Assembly: GCA_003508835.1 (NCBI GenBank)
Contig: PUFA01000034.1
Location: forward strand, 5,606,501 to 5,670,500
Source: Eonycteris spelaea
Lineage: Eukaryota > Chordata > Mammalia > Chiroptera > Pteropodidae
Direction of reading: 5' to 3'
Length of the DNA stretch: 64,000 bases
Shown here: piece after piece, positions 21,501 to 34,669 of the stretch
How the letters are laid out: the number at the start of each line of letters is the position of its first letter
Position numbering within the stretch: position 1 is the first letter of the stretch
Made by a program: the position numbers and the translations under genes
The notes under the pieces: generated by a model
What the model was told of the DNA's origin: nothing
Databases searched by the model: none
Seen by the model: the letters and a program-made list of their open reading frames with translations, nothing else

Positions 21501-22165
21501 AGGAGCAAAGGGTGAGGCAGGCACGTAAGTGAACCAAGTGGGACAGTGACCCAAACATTGGAATAAAGGTGGAGCTGGTGGCACATTGGAGAGGCAGGGT
21601 TTCAAGTCCACAAGCCTCTCCAGCAGCTCTCAGAGCCGAGATTGACGGTCAAAGACGATAAGGATGCTTCTTACCAAGAAGTCCTCTGATGATCGTTGAG
21701 GAACTCGGGTCTTCCTGCAAGTCCAGAATCTGGCCTCTCTGCCCATCCTTCTAAGAATAAAGGCCTCTGGCTCAATTCTGAGTAAATGACCTTCCTGTCA
21801 TTTCCCCTGGCAGAAGCACCCACTTTGGACACAGTGACAATGGGTAGGGGTCTGGAGAAATACAGCCTAAGGGAGCCCCTAAACATCCCCACAGGTCAGG
21901 GATGAGCCTTTACCACCCTCCAAAACCATGATTCATTGTTTTCATCTGCCCAACCAGGTCTGGACCCCAGGCATCGATATATACTTCCTGCGAACGAGGG
22001 CAGGTAAACAGTTGCTAGTTATAAAATGGAAAGAAGAAAAAGAGAAGGGGAAGAATAGGAACCAAAACTATACCGAGCAATAACAGACACTGTGCTCGGT
22101 TCTTCCCGTGCCCGCACTCATTTAATCTTCATGACATTCCTCTGTAGCCTGTATAATGATTTCTA
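18557..22165. other. intergenic, no gene recognised
   Basis: Mixed composition with a MIR piece (20621-20700) and a MER5-like piece (21340-21465). An unassigned open frame of 98 codons lies at 18824-19120. Confidence 0.4.
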
Positions 22166-22199
22166 TTCTATAAAATGAGACATTTGGGGCTCGGTAGAT

Positions 22200-23190
22200 G
22201 TTTCCATTCATTTGAAAAATATTGGTTAAGCTCATACTCTCCAGACTCTTTTCTAGGCACTGGGGATGTTACTTGCAAACAACAAGAGGCTCTATCCTTA
22301 ATGCCATGGAGCCTGCAGCCTAATGGAGAGCTCAGTGATTCATTTAATAGGCGCAATAATGAACGCAAAATCGCCCACTAAAAAGCATGCCCGGTAAGAA
22401 GACTTGCCTTTGAGGACATGACGAAGGGATCTGACCTTAACGAGGGAGTTAAGGAAAACATCTCTAGGGAAGCTGGAGGTGAAGGGTGAACAGTAAACAA
22501 CCAGGGTAAAGGGCGAGAGGGACTGTGCGATCAGATGGACCGGCTTGTGCAAAGGTCCTGTGGCAGAAGGAAGACGGTGTGCTTGAGGGCCTGAAAGATG
22601 ATCAGTGGAAAAAACCCAACATGAGAGAAAAGAGTAAGCGGCTCAAGGTCACACTGTGGGGGGGGGGGGGGTGAGAGGAACAGGGGAAGAATGTACACGG
22701 CCTTGTAGGCCATGGCGAGGAGACTGAGACCCTATTAGAGGATGTTTAAGCAAAACATTATAATTACTTTTGCACATGAAAAAGATTACACTGGCTACAG
22801 AATTAGAAAGCGGCCAGAGGACTTGTGGAAAAAACAGGTCGTTGGCATTTATCCAGACTAAAGATAATGGTGCTTAATAACACTAAAGTATTAGAAGTAA
22901 AAATATAGAGGAACCTATCTGAGACTATTGAAGGTAAACTTGATGGAATGTGGGGATAAATTGAATATAATTACAGGAGAGGGAATTTCTGGATTTCTGG
23001 TGGTACCATAATCTTGATAGAGAACAGTGAAAGAGGACCATGCTTGCGGAAGATCCCGGGCTAAGTTTGAATGTGTGGCATTTGAAATCCCCTTGAGCCG
23101 TTCAAGTGTAGATGTCCAGTGGGCGTTAGACCTACAGGTCAGTGATGACTGAGGAAGAGAGATCAGGAGGTCAGTAGATATCAGCAACTA
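22200..23190 (+). repeat. old mammalian interspersed repeat, family uncertain
   Basis: tttctaggcactggggatg, aaaggtcctgtggcagaagg and ggccttgtaggccatgg occur in a very common mammalian-wide repeat. A related piece is at about 25440-25635. It includes a G14 run at 22658-22671. Confidence 0.45.
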
Positions 23191-24513
23191 GACCACTGGA
23201 AAGTGGCCTAGTTAAATGAGTTTCAAAGAAGTTAACATTGTCATTTTCTCCCAAGGGGTGAAGAATAATTGTCCCGAGCATCAATGAGAAGCAGGGAAAA
23301 TATCAACAACCACTTGTCAACGCCAGAGATCATAGCTAGAAAAAGATGAAGCTGGTATTTGAACTTAAGGACCTGAAAAGCCCTAGCAGCGTATTGTCCT
23401 CTTCATTAGTTAGGGGGATTCACTTTCATCTCCCTGCCCCTCAAAATCATCTTCCTCCATATTCTTGCCTGATCCTGGCGCCTTTTCCTATCCATCTGCT
23501 CCTCCCTCCAAGGAGGCTGAGGTCCTCCCCCATGCCCATCAGGTGGAGATTATGTTTTTTCTATTAGGTTTATTTTTTTTTTATTTCTCAAGCCAAATTC
23601 AGGGGGCAGGAGTACTAAAGCAGGCCAAAGTGAGAAAAGGCAGAGGAATTTCAATATCTCCAGGACAGCAGAAGTAGCGGTGGGTCCATAAAAGTCATGA
23701 AGAATAAAAGACAAAAAAACCCAAAAAAACAAAAAAAACAAAAAAAATTCTACCTTGGAGGCGAGCAAAAATCTTTTCATGGTCAGACTAGACATGGGAG
23801 ACAGAAGAAGAGAGTGGGCTGCCAGGAGAAAATGTACTTGACCCCCGGGTCAGGCTCCTCGGTGACTTAGGTAGCTGTTTTATCAGTCACTTATGAAAGA
23901 AAGACTTAGAGAAGCTGGAAGCGCCCTGCATAGGAGAGCCGCCCCCTCCTTCCTGGGCAGAGACAGATGGAAAACAGTCACCCCAACTTAAGCACCGGCG
24001 ATTTTCTTTCATCGTTATCATTGCCCTTTACTGATGTACTTCAGTTTCCGATTGTCATTGCCACCACTGTTTAAGTGAGAGCTTTGTTGGCATAGGTGAG
24101 ATCCATATTTGCTTTACCTCAAGGAAGGGGACCACCCGTCTAAATGGTCTCCAGAGAAGGCCCACCTTGTGAAAGGTAGAGAGGGTGGCACGCAATAAGG
24201 GGTGATCTGGAAGGGCCTCCCTCCTAACGTCCTTGCCCCATTAGAAGCCAGGTTTACTCACTCTATTCTGCGGAGCAACATCTTTCACGGTGAGCATGAT
24301 CTCTAAGCTCCTTTCAAAGTGAAGTTACCAGAGAACTAACTGATTGTTCCTAGCAAGTTAAGCATAAATGAGTTTATAGAAACACTTTCATTTCTCACCG
24401 TGACCAGGGTCCTCCAGCTGAGAAAACCAGAAGCCAGGAAGTTAACACATCAGTTCTTTAACACATCACATTTCTTGTCAGGCTTTCTTTTTATATCTAA
24501 GACCACACGCATG

Positions 24514-24515
<2 letters not shown>

Positions 24516-24559
<44 letters not shown>
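24516..24559. repeat. (CA)n microsatellite
   Basis: A run of about 22 CA units. Confidence 0.97.
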
Positions 24560-24562
<3 letters not shown>

Positions 24563-26090
24563 CCTTCCACTCCCCACCCCCATAACGTCATGGTCAGTAG
24601 AGGATGTGGGGTCTTGTGATTCCACAAGAGAAGATAAAACCCTGTGAGACTCAGCAAGGGAGGGTTCACTCAGAAGATCAACTTTATCATAAGGTTCCTA
24701 ACCTAGAAAACGTCTTTGAAAGGCCCTGTGCCTCTTTATCTGCTGGCAACTCAATACCATCCCCACCATCATCACCTTCCAAGTTCTCTCTCTGGCAGGA
24801 AGACGCCTAAGACGACTTTTGCCTGAATTTGCTGTCTGCCCACCGGAGGCACTCCTGTGAGATTTGGAGATGAAAAATTAAAAAGTGGCCAGTATTCTGC
24901 AAGGCACTTATCTTCATCACAGTCAAACCTCGTGTAGAATTCCTTTTCAGTGAGGCCTTTAGATAAATATAAATACCTATCACCTTAGTAACATTTAAAT
25001 GAAAACTTCTTGAAGCCCATAAAAATATTCTCTAATATAACCAGAGTATATAAAAATAAAATACCATTAAATTTAAACAATTACTGGAAAGTGTCAGATA
25101 TTGTACTCTTAAACCCAGAAATGTAAGTGGAAATGTTTCTATAAATTCATATAGTGTTCAGGATATCTGGGTCCTATTAGAACTATTTCATAAAACACAC
25201 TAGTTTTTACCATGTTCACACACTTAACTTGCAACTGCTTTTTGTTCTGTTTCTTTGGAGAACCCTCCCTGGTACAATAATCAGTCTTATATTTTATACT
25301 TTGATAGGATTATTTAATTTATCCAAAAATGGTTATTGAGTTCATTTATCCAAAAAATGTTAATTTTTAATTAAAAATATAGCAGACACCAACATGGATA
25401 TAGAAATCCTTTCTTTTATGGCTTAAGTTTTTAGAAGGAGAAGCAGACAAAAACCAGTTAAGCCTATTAATGTATAACCAGTGGTGATAAAGCAAGGTAA
25501 AGAAATAGAGGCTGACGGGAGGAAGGGCATTTTGGACAGGGCAGTCGAAGAAGTCCTCTCTGAAAGGGGACATTAGAGCACAGTAATGCAATGATGGGCA
25601 TGGCCCGCAGGTGGCTGGAGGAAGAGTATCCAACCATGGGAGAGGAAGACCCAGGCCTGGAAGAGTGATTTGACTCGCCTGGGTATTGTTAAAATAAATT
25701 TACAAATACAGTAATAACGAAGCTATAAGGAAGTATACAATTTTTTACTTGAAAACTACAATTCACTTTGAAAGTCCAGTCACCTAAACGGGTAGGGCAT
25801 CCTTTTATCATTTCTATAGTTCACAGAACATTAAATTTAAAAAAAATAACGTTCGGTCTTCTATGAGAACACCTATGTTTTTAAATAACCACCATACGAG
25901 GTGTAACCAATATTTGTTACCTAGCTAATGATAGTTATGGGTAGCTACGAAAACGAACTGGGAAATTTCATTCCGTGTGTCCAGAAAGATTCATCTGTCC
26001 CATTTGTACTTAACAATAATGAACGTATAGATGCACGGAAATCCAAGCCAGAGTAATTAAAGAAAGAATTTTAACACGAGAGGCAATACC
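24560..26090. other. intergenic, no gene recognised
   Basis: AT-rich, with only a short old repeat piece around 25440-25635. Confidence 0.4.
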
Positions 26091-26139
26091 ACAGTTGGTC
26101 CAAATTATCAGAAATCCACATCAGGTGTCTCCGAAATCT

Positions 26140-27900
26140 ATACCAGTTTCCTGGGGTGGCAGTAACAAAATACCACCAAACTGGGATAAAACTTCAGAAA
26201 TGTATTGTCTCAGAGGTCTGAAGGTGAGCCGTCCAAAACCAAGGTGTCAGGGGGACCGTGTCCCTCTGACACCTCTAGGGGAAGATCTTCCTGTGCCTCT
26301 GTTAGCTTCCGCGAGGGACGCTTGGTGTGCCTTGGTTTGTAGACACGTGACTCCGTTCTCTGGCTTTGTTGTCACATGGCCACCTTTTTGCTGTGCATCT
26401 TCGTATCTGTGTCTCTTCTCCTTGTAATAAGCATCTCACTTATATTGGATTAAAGGCCCGCCCTGCTCCAGTGTGACTTCGTCTTAATTAATTTTGTCTG
26501 TACCAACCTTATTTCCCAATAAGGCTCATTTTGAGGTCCTCGGAGTTAGGACTTTAACATATTTGGCGGGGGAGGGACATAATTCAACCCACAATACTCC
26601 ACCCTCCAGCCCCCAAATTTGCCTTCCCACATGCAAAATATATTCACCCATTTCCAACCTTCCCAGATCTCTTACCTAATCCAGAATCAGCTCTAAGGCC
26701 AAAACCTCATCTAAATATCATCAATTCAAAGTCCCATATTTCATCACCTAAATCAGTATGGGTGAGACTTTGGGTATGCTTCATCCTGGGGTAAAATTTC
26801 CCTCCATCTGTGAACCTGTGACTCCAGAGAACGAGATGTGTGCTTGCAAAGTACAATATTCAGGTTTGGGATAGACCTCCTCGTTTTAAAGGAGAGAAAT
26901 TTGAAGGAAAAAAAATGGGTAATAGGTCCTGAGCAAGCCTTAAAAACTAGCCGGACGAGTTCCATTAGATTTCAAGGCCTGAGAATAATCATCTGTGGCT
27001 TGATGCTGTACTCTGGGCCTGACAGGATGGCGCTTACTCCTCTTGGTCCAAAAAGGTTCCATCAGCCCAAGTGTCTGCATTTACGGCTCTGCCCTCAGAG
27101 TCATTCTTTTTCCATATCATGCTGTCTCAACCATCAGACAAGAGGGTCTTCTCTGAAGCTTTCCTGGATACGCAATCTCTCTCTATTCCTGTCTTCTGCT
27201 GAGATGGTGGATTAGCTCTTTCAGCCACACACCCCAACTCTTTAGCAAATGATTGTGCAGCCACAGGCTATAGCCCTGTTTCTAAAGGACAGTCTGAGAT
27301 CTTCAAATTATCAAGTGCTGGCTTCTTTGTATTTTGTCATCCTTTCCTCTATTAATTTCTTACCTTTCACATTTTAAAAAGAGCAGCAAGGAGAAGCCAG
27401 GCTGTAGCTTCCGTACTGCTTGGAAATCTCCAAGTAAAATATTCAAGTCCATTACTTAACAGTTTTATTTTCCTCCCAATGATAGAACATGATTCAACCA
27501 TGTTCTTTGCCATTTTATCACAAAGGCTGCCTTACGTCCAGTGTCCAATGACATGTTTGTTCTTTCCATCTGGACCTCACCAGAAGCACCTCTACCTTTC
27601 ATCTTGCTAGCTGCATTCTGTCCACATTTTCTAAGACATAGGTGCTTTCTCTATAACTCTCTCTCTCTTCTTTCTGATTCTTCACCAGAATTGCCTTTAA
27701 TATCCATATTTCTACCAACAGTCTCTTCAAAGCATTTCCAGGTTCTTCTATCAAGTACCTCAAAGCTCTTTCAACCTCCACCCGTTATCCAGTTCCAAAG
27801 CCATTTCCACACATGTAGGTATTTGTCACAGTGGCTCCCACTTCCCAGTACCAAAACTGGCATCAACAATTCATTAATCCTCGTGCTTTCCTGAGTGCAA
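26140..27900 (-). mobile_element. MLT1-type MaLR LTR with part of its internal region, antisense
   Basis: 26140-26605 is the reverse complement of an MLT1 LTR (gtttcctggggtggcagtaac, attggattaaaggcccgccc, aggactttaacatatttggcg). 26606-27890 continues as MaLR internal sequence (gcaaaatatattcaccc, ctaaatatcatcaattcaa, tgggtgagactttgggtatg). It is old and carries no intact gene. Confidence 0.75.
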
Positions 27901-29357
27901 GGGAAGCATGTCATTGAAACGAGCTCCTAGTCCTGGCTCATAGCATCCAAAGAGTGAGATGAGCGACAATTAAAGCAAACTATAACAAAATCTGTTCGAT
28001 CACCATTAAAAATGATGAGGTGACTGATCAGTGTGTATTAATGAACAATGCTAGCTAGGAAGGGCAGGGCAAGTTTCAGATGGAAAAATGTTGGGGTGCA
28101 ATGCTGGTTTAAGTAACGTGGATAAAAAATACTTTCAATAATCAGTAAGAATACAGAGTTAGAATACAGAGATCATGTCCTTTCAATCTTTAAGTGTGTC
28201 TGGTAAGCGTCCACTAGTTTAGACTATTTAGAGAAGAACCTAAATGAATTAGTAAAAAACAGCTAAATGGAAGTATGTGTGTCAATAGCACGTATTTTGA
28301 GCAGGACATAACTAAACCGCTGTTCCTATAGTGGAAGATGGTAAATATTTGATTAAAATGCAAATAAGTATGATTTATGATTTTTCTTATGTCAGTTCTA
28401 CTCATATAGGGCTGGCAGACAATGCAATTCCTTAAAGAAGTAGTTTTCCTTGCAACTTAAACTGTAAATTAAATTTTTCAGCTCTCCTCATTCTCTTAAA
28501 ATAAGCTTAGAATTAATTACCATTTTGTTCTGATTGTCAACAATTCAATTAGCTGCGTCTGACATTATGAGCTTTTATTTTATCAGCAATTCATCGGTTT
28601 TTGTCATTTCATGGGGCACTGGGAATAGACGATTCTCGAAGAAAGGCAACGGAAAGGCATTGTCCTCAGCCTTCTTCCATTGACCTCATTTACTCCCAAA
28701 CCCGAAAGTAGATCATTTTTATCTTCTTTTAATCAGTGGGACTCAGAGAGGCTAAGGAATTTGAGTAAGGTCAGCTAAATATGGTTAAGTACAAGAGAGA
28801 GAGAGAAAAAAATCTGATGTCCCATCTACAGTAATAGCTGGGAAGTGTATTAAAAGCCCACCCACTCCAGGCAGTGCTCCAGGTCTGACGACAGCCAGGT
28901 CTCAGGCTGCAGGACCCCAGGCCCAAATCACGCTGGGACAGACCAGCATTCTGAAACAGAAGCCCACCACTTTCAACCCACCCAGCTAGAAATGTGCATT
29001 TTACCATAATTAGGAGCAAAGGAGAGCATTCCCTTGGTAACATTTTAACAGATTTTCCAATGACCTTTGAAATAGCAAGTCAAAAAGTAACTAAAAAGTA
29101 CCACCTTTTTGAAATATTAAAAATTATGCCATTGGCATAACTTGGGGTTGTTAATTCAGTATTTGCCGGCTTTTTTTTTTTTTTTTTTTTTACAGTTGTA
29201 GCTCAACTTTTGAATACTGACTTACGATGAGTTAGCCCATAGAGAATAAAGAGAAAATTGCTTTGGAATTAGCAAAAGAGCTCTAGGAAGGCGTGTTTCC
29301 TTCTTTCATGTTGAGTTCTTGACTCCCTCCTATTTCGCAGAGGCCACATAATCAAGG
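27901..29357. other. intergenic, no gene recognised
   Basis: It contains a MIR piece (about 28735-28780) and a MER5-like piece (about 28830-29000); a poly-T run near 29170-29191 precedes a Tigger-like scrap. Confidence 0.35.
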
Positions 29358-30207
29358 TGTTGTGGTGCGATCAAATTTAAGACCCACGGAGCCAATTGAG
29401 ATTAATTATGAGCCTTTATTAACCGGCCAGCGACTGACTCTCCCCACTAGAGAATCAGCCCCGAGCCTCTAGAAGGAATAGCTTTAGAAGCCCCAAATCC
29501 CCTCTAGCATGTGAGCAGGTTTACAGAAACAGAGGCTGGCCATTAACATATCTTTACACAGGATGACTACACCCTTAATATTAGCATATCTTTTGCACAG
29601 AATATCTCCTAGAACTACACCCTGTTTAAACATTAAACGGTGGAAGCAGAAGTTGGCGCCATTTGAAAATTTTCCTTACTTTAACAAAGGGATCTTGTAC
29701 CCCTCTGTTTTCAAACTTCTTCCTAAGGAGCCATTAGTTTTCCAGAAGCGACAAGGGAAAGCTGATCAGTCTGGAAGAGCTGTGCAGGTAGCTCGTCAGC
29801 CCATAAAATCAGCACATCACATTTCTGCAATAAATAAAGACACCAGCAGGGGGCGACCTTGGAACCTAACTGGAATAGTGATCTCGACCTTCAAGGGACT
29901 GGTTCTTACCCGACTTCACGGTGGTGCCGAGGGATTCCATAATCTAGTTAAACCAACCAAGCCAGCCCTTTTGAGTTCCAGATTCTGCTTTTACAAACTA
30001 GCAAAACCTGAATCCATGCTGTCTTTGGAACCAAAGTGCCTGGTCTCAGAAACGCTGAGTGACGCTTTATCCTCGCCAGTACCTGGGCATCGATTCAGGA
30101 GGAGGACTTAGGGTTTCCTTGCTACAACCTCTGTTAGAAACTGTCTGTTTCGACTCTACATTTTACAATTAGAATCCCAAGAATTATCACTCTCTGACAC
30201 TTTCACA
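29358..30207 (-). mobile_element. candidate solo LTR (endogenous retrovirus), antisense
   Basis: About 850 bases bounded by TGTTG and TTTCACA, so the minus strand has TG...CA ends. On the minus strand an AATAAA (about 29413-29420) lies near the 3' end, followed by about 60 bases, an LTR-like R/U5 layout. No internal retroviral genes flank it and I found no clear target-site duplication, so the boundaries are tentative. A plus-strand open frame of 182 codons (29563-30111) runs inside it and matches nothing I know. Confidence 0.5.
29843..29857 (+). promoter_or_regulatory. CTCF-like motif inside the LTR-like element
   Basis: ccagcagggggcgac fits the CTCF core CCASYAGRKGGCRSY except for one position. 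It sits between the two SLC19A3 copies. Confidence 0.45.
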
Positions 30208-30369
30208 AACTAAAATGGATCCGACGTGAGAATTTTTGAATTTTCATAAAGTACCAGGGGATTCTTTCTGAGGAATAGAAATCTGCCCTGGTTCTTCCTT
30301 TAACGGCCGACAGGACTGATCTGCTGTAAGCAGCAATCTCACTTCCCCGCAACTCCCCCTTCCCTCCGG

Positions 30370-30625
30370 CGCTCACCAGTTTGTTCTCAGTATCTTTGAG
30401 TCTGTTTTCATTTTGTTTGTTCATTTATTTTGTTCCTTAGATTCCACATATAAGTAAAATCATACGGTGTTTGTCTTTGTCTGACTTATTTCACTTGGCA
30501 TAATACCTCCATGTCTATCCATGTTGTTGCAAATGGTGAGATTTTATTTTTTTATGGCTGTAAAATTCCATGTATATATACCTCCTTGTCTTTATCCAGT
30601 CGTCTACTGATGGGCACTAGGTGGC
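30370..30625 (-). mobile_element. L1 3' fragment, antisense
   Basis: gattccacatataagtaaaatc, tgacttatttcacttggcata and ctactgatgggcactaggtgg are L1 3'-end text in reverse orientation. Confidence 0.75.
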
Positions 30626-31261
30626 TCAGATCCATTCAATTTAACTGTCTGTTTTTCGACCACCCTTCCTGGTGGATCTGGTATTTGCCTGTTCGCCCAG
30701 ATGGTATTTGGTCTGCACTTTGATCCATTCATGTGGATCAAAGGTGGCGATGTCAAGTCTTCCCATCCTAGACATCCTTTTTAGCCTTATGGTTTTGACT
30801 TCGAAGAAGAGTAACTATTTTACTAAGTGCTCGCAGGCAATGGTCGCTGAGCCTCTCTGATTGGCCCCGGACATGCTGCTAACTGTGGAAGCTGACTGTG
30901 TGCGTTATGGCCCTTTCCCCAGCCTCAATCACTTATGCAGATTCAAATTACAACTTAAAGATGCAAGAAGCAGATAACCAGCAGATAACCGAGAGCAATA
31001 GCCGCCTTTTCTTTGTACTTGGAGGAATGAACCCACACCCGTCACCTCTGCAGTTTGTGTCCTTGAATTTTGCTTCCTCATCTCTTTCATTGTCTTATCA
31101 GAAATCCATGTGAAGTCTCAAATGGTACCAACTTTGGAACGAGCCCGACGACGTGTCCAGGGATTGACACCTGTCACCTGGATAATGTATATGTCAGAAA
31201 CGGGGGCACCTTTCACTTCCTGGTGTTTTTGTCCTCGCACTCTCCCCGTTTAATGTGGCAG

Positions 31262-31802
31262 CTCACAAAAGACACCTTCCCAGCGGGGACGTACTCTCAC
31301 CTGGTGCTGCTGCTCCCCGTCTTTAACCTCACTGATTACGTCCGCTACAAGCCAGTTCTCATCCTGCAAGGGGTCAGCTTCATCATTACCTGGCTGCTGC
31401 TCCTGTTCGGCCAAGGAGTGAGAGCCATGCAGGCCGTGGAATTCTTCTACGGGTAGTCACCGCCACCGAGGTGGCCTACTACGCCTACATATACAGCGTG
31501 GTCGGCCCCGAGCACTATCAGGAGGTGAGCGGCTACTGCAGGGGCATCACGCTGGTGGCCTGCACGATGGCCTCGGTGCTGGCCCAACTCTTGGTGTCCC
31601 TGGCCAAAATATCGTACTTCTACCTCAATGTCATATCCCTGGCCTCTGTCTCCACGGCCTTTTTCTCACTTTTTCTAGATGCCCAAGAAGAGCAGGTTTT
31701 TTCACCCAAACCCAGCAAAGACGCACAGAAGCCATCGAGGGCGGATGCAGTGATAGAGGAACCTCATGAGCGCGGAGCGTCAGGCTGTGACGAGGCGAAG
31801 CC
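31262..31802 (+). pseudogene. copy B exon 3, first half only
   Basis: The acceptor gtttaatgtggcag is usable. The first 33 bases are diverged ([14 protein letters not shown]); then from about 31292 the sequence is nearly identical to copy A for about 360 bases. One A is missing at 31454, giving TAG inside FFYG. The frame then continues as [16 protein letters not shown]. Further indels (-3, -2, -1) occur between 31660 and 31715. Homology to copy A stops abruptly near 31802; the segment encoding [11 protein letters not shown] and helix 7 is absent. Confidence 0.9.
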
Positions 31803-34169
31803 GCATGTGTGCCTGAGGATTTATGGCTTTTCCTTGAGTTGGCTGATAAGTGTCTGTTTCATCCTATTTGCCTACAGATGGATTCTGATGGTGCGTTTTG
31901 TCCAGTAAGAAAGAGGCAGGGAGACGGAACGATCCAGAGAAGCCTCGTCCCTGGGGGACGGATGGCTCCAGCTGCCGCTGCAAGATTCAGCCATCGGGCC
32001 TCCTGGGCTTTCTGTTTTTTGTCAACACCTCCCTCCCCACTGAGCCGACAGTGGTGTTGGGGGTCTAGGATACTTGTTCATGCCCTCCTCCTTTTCCCCA
32101 GGGCAGATCTCGTGATATGTGAAGCACTTTTTCAAAAGGAGAGGTGCTGAGGGGGAGGGAGGGGGTGGTGCAAGAGTTAATGCTCTGGAATTGAAGGCCT
32201 GAGCCCTCAGGCCACAGCCTGGAGCCTGAAGCCCACAACCCAGAGCCGGAGTCTGGAGCCGTCTTTGAAGTGAACCCAACAATGCACTTGGATTTTCCGA
32301 CGAAATGGAGCTTCCACATCAAATACGACTTTGAAGATATTTATTTGGAAGCTGGGGTGTGCCACACCCACATGTTTATTGAACATTCTGGGGTCTATTG
32401 TTGAGCTAACATTCTTCTCATGTGTTTTCTGAAGATTCCAGTTTGACTCCAAGAAAACTCTTCTAGGATTTGGTTCACCTCATATTCATTATTTCCTCTG
32501 TAGGAACTTGCTCCTGGCGAGAAGGGATAAAGTCCTCTTCTCCTCAGATAATGTGCCTTACTTAGGGCATGTGTAGAAAAGGTAAACTTTTCATAAAAGT
32601 CATTTTTTAAAAGCTCTTTAAACACAAATAGTCCTCAGTCTCCTTGTGATAGCAAGGTCCCTAATTAGAGTCAGATTTTTTTGGCAAAACCAGGTGACGT
32701 AGGATTGACCCAAGGCCTCACGTATGTTAAACCATGTCATTAGGAAAGAAAGCTGAGGGTACTAAGAAACCTCACAACTAACTGCCTAGTTCACAGCACA
32801 TGGTAGAAACACGTTTTAAGGGCATCCAAGTAATGCACATTATGCAACAAATTTCTTCTGGGGAGGTGTCTTGTGGCTGCTTATGCTCTCAAGCACTTGG
32901 TTGTGTTGGGTCAGGGTTTCTCATCCTAAGCAAAAACGGACATTTTGGGCAGGGTAATCCTGCTGATGGGGGCTGTTCTGTGTATTGTAGGATGTTCAGC
33001 TGCGTTACTGGCTTCTAACCCACTGGATCCCATAAGCACACCCCTCCTCCCCCAGCCACAACAGCCAAAGATGTCTGTAAACAGAGCCACTGGCTTAGAG
33101 TTAGGTTAGATTTGCATTAAGGTCAGAGCTTTTACAATCCTTATCGCACTCCATTAAAACTATAAGTTTATTTTTCAAGTTTCCCTACCAGGCTGTATTA
33201 TTTTTGAGAATGAGGAGTTAACGTTTACCACCATATTTTCCCACAGAGAAGCTCAAAAGTGCTTGGTGCATGAATCACGGAAGGAAGGAAGGAAGGAAGG
33301 AAGGAAGGAAGGAAGGAAGGAAGGAAGGAAGGAAGGAGACACAAGGGCAAAGAGAGGTCATTCTTGCTCAAGCATCAGTCACGTGGCCTGGAGAAAGTGT
33401 GGGTGAGAGGTTGGCATTCAAGTTGAAGAACTGGCACTTCACTTCATCGCTGAGGGATCTCAGTTGCCCATTTCTGGCCTTCTGTATTGTCTTGATCAAA
33501 CATTAATCAGCTCCTCTCTGTCCATCAGGCCCCTACACCCCGCTTGCCCCAACCCAGAGCAAACACACACAGAGAAAAAAATATACATATAGACCCTGCC
33601 CCACCTTATCAGCTTCTCTTGGGAACTAGCTGACCACAGCGGGACACTCTCCTGTCTGACTCCTCTGGTTATTTCCCCTTGTTCGTCCAGCTTCCCCTCC
33701 AAAGATCCTGCTCATCTCTATAGCAAAGGATTATCCTATAAAAAGAAAACCTTTTTACCATTTGATTTGAAGACACTTTCAGATTTCAGTGATGGGAGCA
33801 TTCTCCCCATTGCAATAGTCTTTCTTATTTAAAAAAAAAAAGAAAATCCTCTTTCTGAGCTGGAGTTTTATCTTCTGCAAAGAGAAGAGGACAGAAAAAT
33901 GGCCTCTCTGGATGCTTTCAAGTCTAGGATTTATGGAAACCCCGTCTCAGTGGGTCTATTTCAAACTTTAAGGAAAAAAAGATACGTACAATTCACAGAG
34001 CTGGAGCAAGTAATTTTTTAATTTAATTAAAGGTCACAGTAAGTCGATACCTTTCTCCAGAGCCTGGAAGTGTCTCAGTGGTTCCACAGGTGGATTTGCA
34101 CACAGAGTGTGCTATGCCATCATGCACAGACCAGCACAATGTCATACACGTCGATTCCTTTGTTGTCAG
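31803..34169. other. copy B, former exon 3 end and intron
   Basis: No trace of the second half of exon 3 was found. A short imperfect GGAGCC(T/G)-type repetition occurs at 32205-32265. Confidence 0.4.
33279..33337. repeat. (GGAA)n microsatellite
   Basis: About 14 uninterrupted ggaa units. Confidence 0.97.
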
Positions 34170-34362
34170 GCGCTCTGGCAGTGCTCACTGTGGGCCACAT
34201 GAAAGTCACCTGGGACCTTCTGAGGGGGCTGGCCCTGGGCATCGTCTCAGCGGCTGATGCAGGTTCCCTATTTCTCTTGCATTTCACAGCTCATATTCGG
34301 GTGTGCTATGCTGGTCTTTTGATATTCAAGTCAAGTTACATGCTTCTCATAACCATAGCAGT
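34170..34362 (+). pseudogene. copy B exon 4, open
   Basis: It has the same length (193), phases and donor (GCAGT|gtaagt) as copy A, with a good acceptor (cctttgttgtcag). It encodes [17 protein letters not shown] to [14 protein letters not shown] without a stop. Protein identity to copy A is roughly 65-70 % by eye, far lower than in exon 3. Confidence 0.88.
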
Positions 34363-34669
34363 GTAAGTATTTATTGTTTCTTCTTATACTATCTAAATCT
34401 GAAACAACAATATGTTTCTCTATTTATTCTTACAGTTCTTCTGAAGAGCATTTTACAATATTATATTTAATGCTTTATATACGAGGCAATGCATCTATAT
34501 CCTGATTTTGACCAATCTTCTCTTGGGAATTGACTAAGGTTATTAATCAAGCAAAAACATTCCAAGTCCTCAAAATTAATGAACAGTGATATACTTTTAG
34601 GTTTTTATTTGGGGGGATCTTTTATATTTTATTTATTTAACAGAACAATTTTGTTGATTTTTTTTTTCT

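Noticed and set aside
24478..24669. Frame encoding Cys-Val or Thr-His repeats
   Set aside because: It is translation of the (CA)n microsatellite.
25890..26090. Possible mariner element (tacgaggtgtaacc)
   Set aside because: Only one short TIR-like word was seen; no opposite end or transposase remnant was found.
30640..30760. Possible exon 2 of SLC19A3 copy B
   Set aside because: A few words (cttcctggtggatctgg) recall the exon start, but no conserved helix 1 sequence, start codon context or donor was found.
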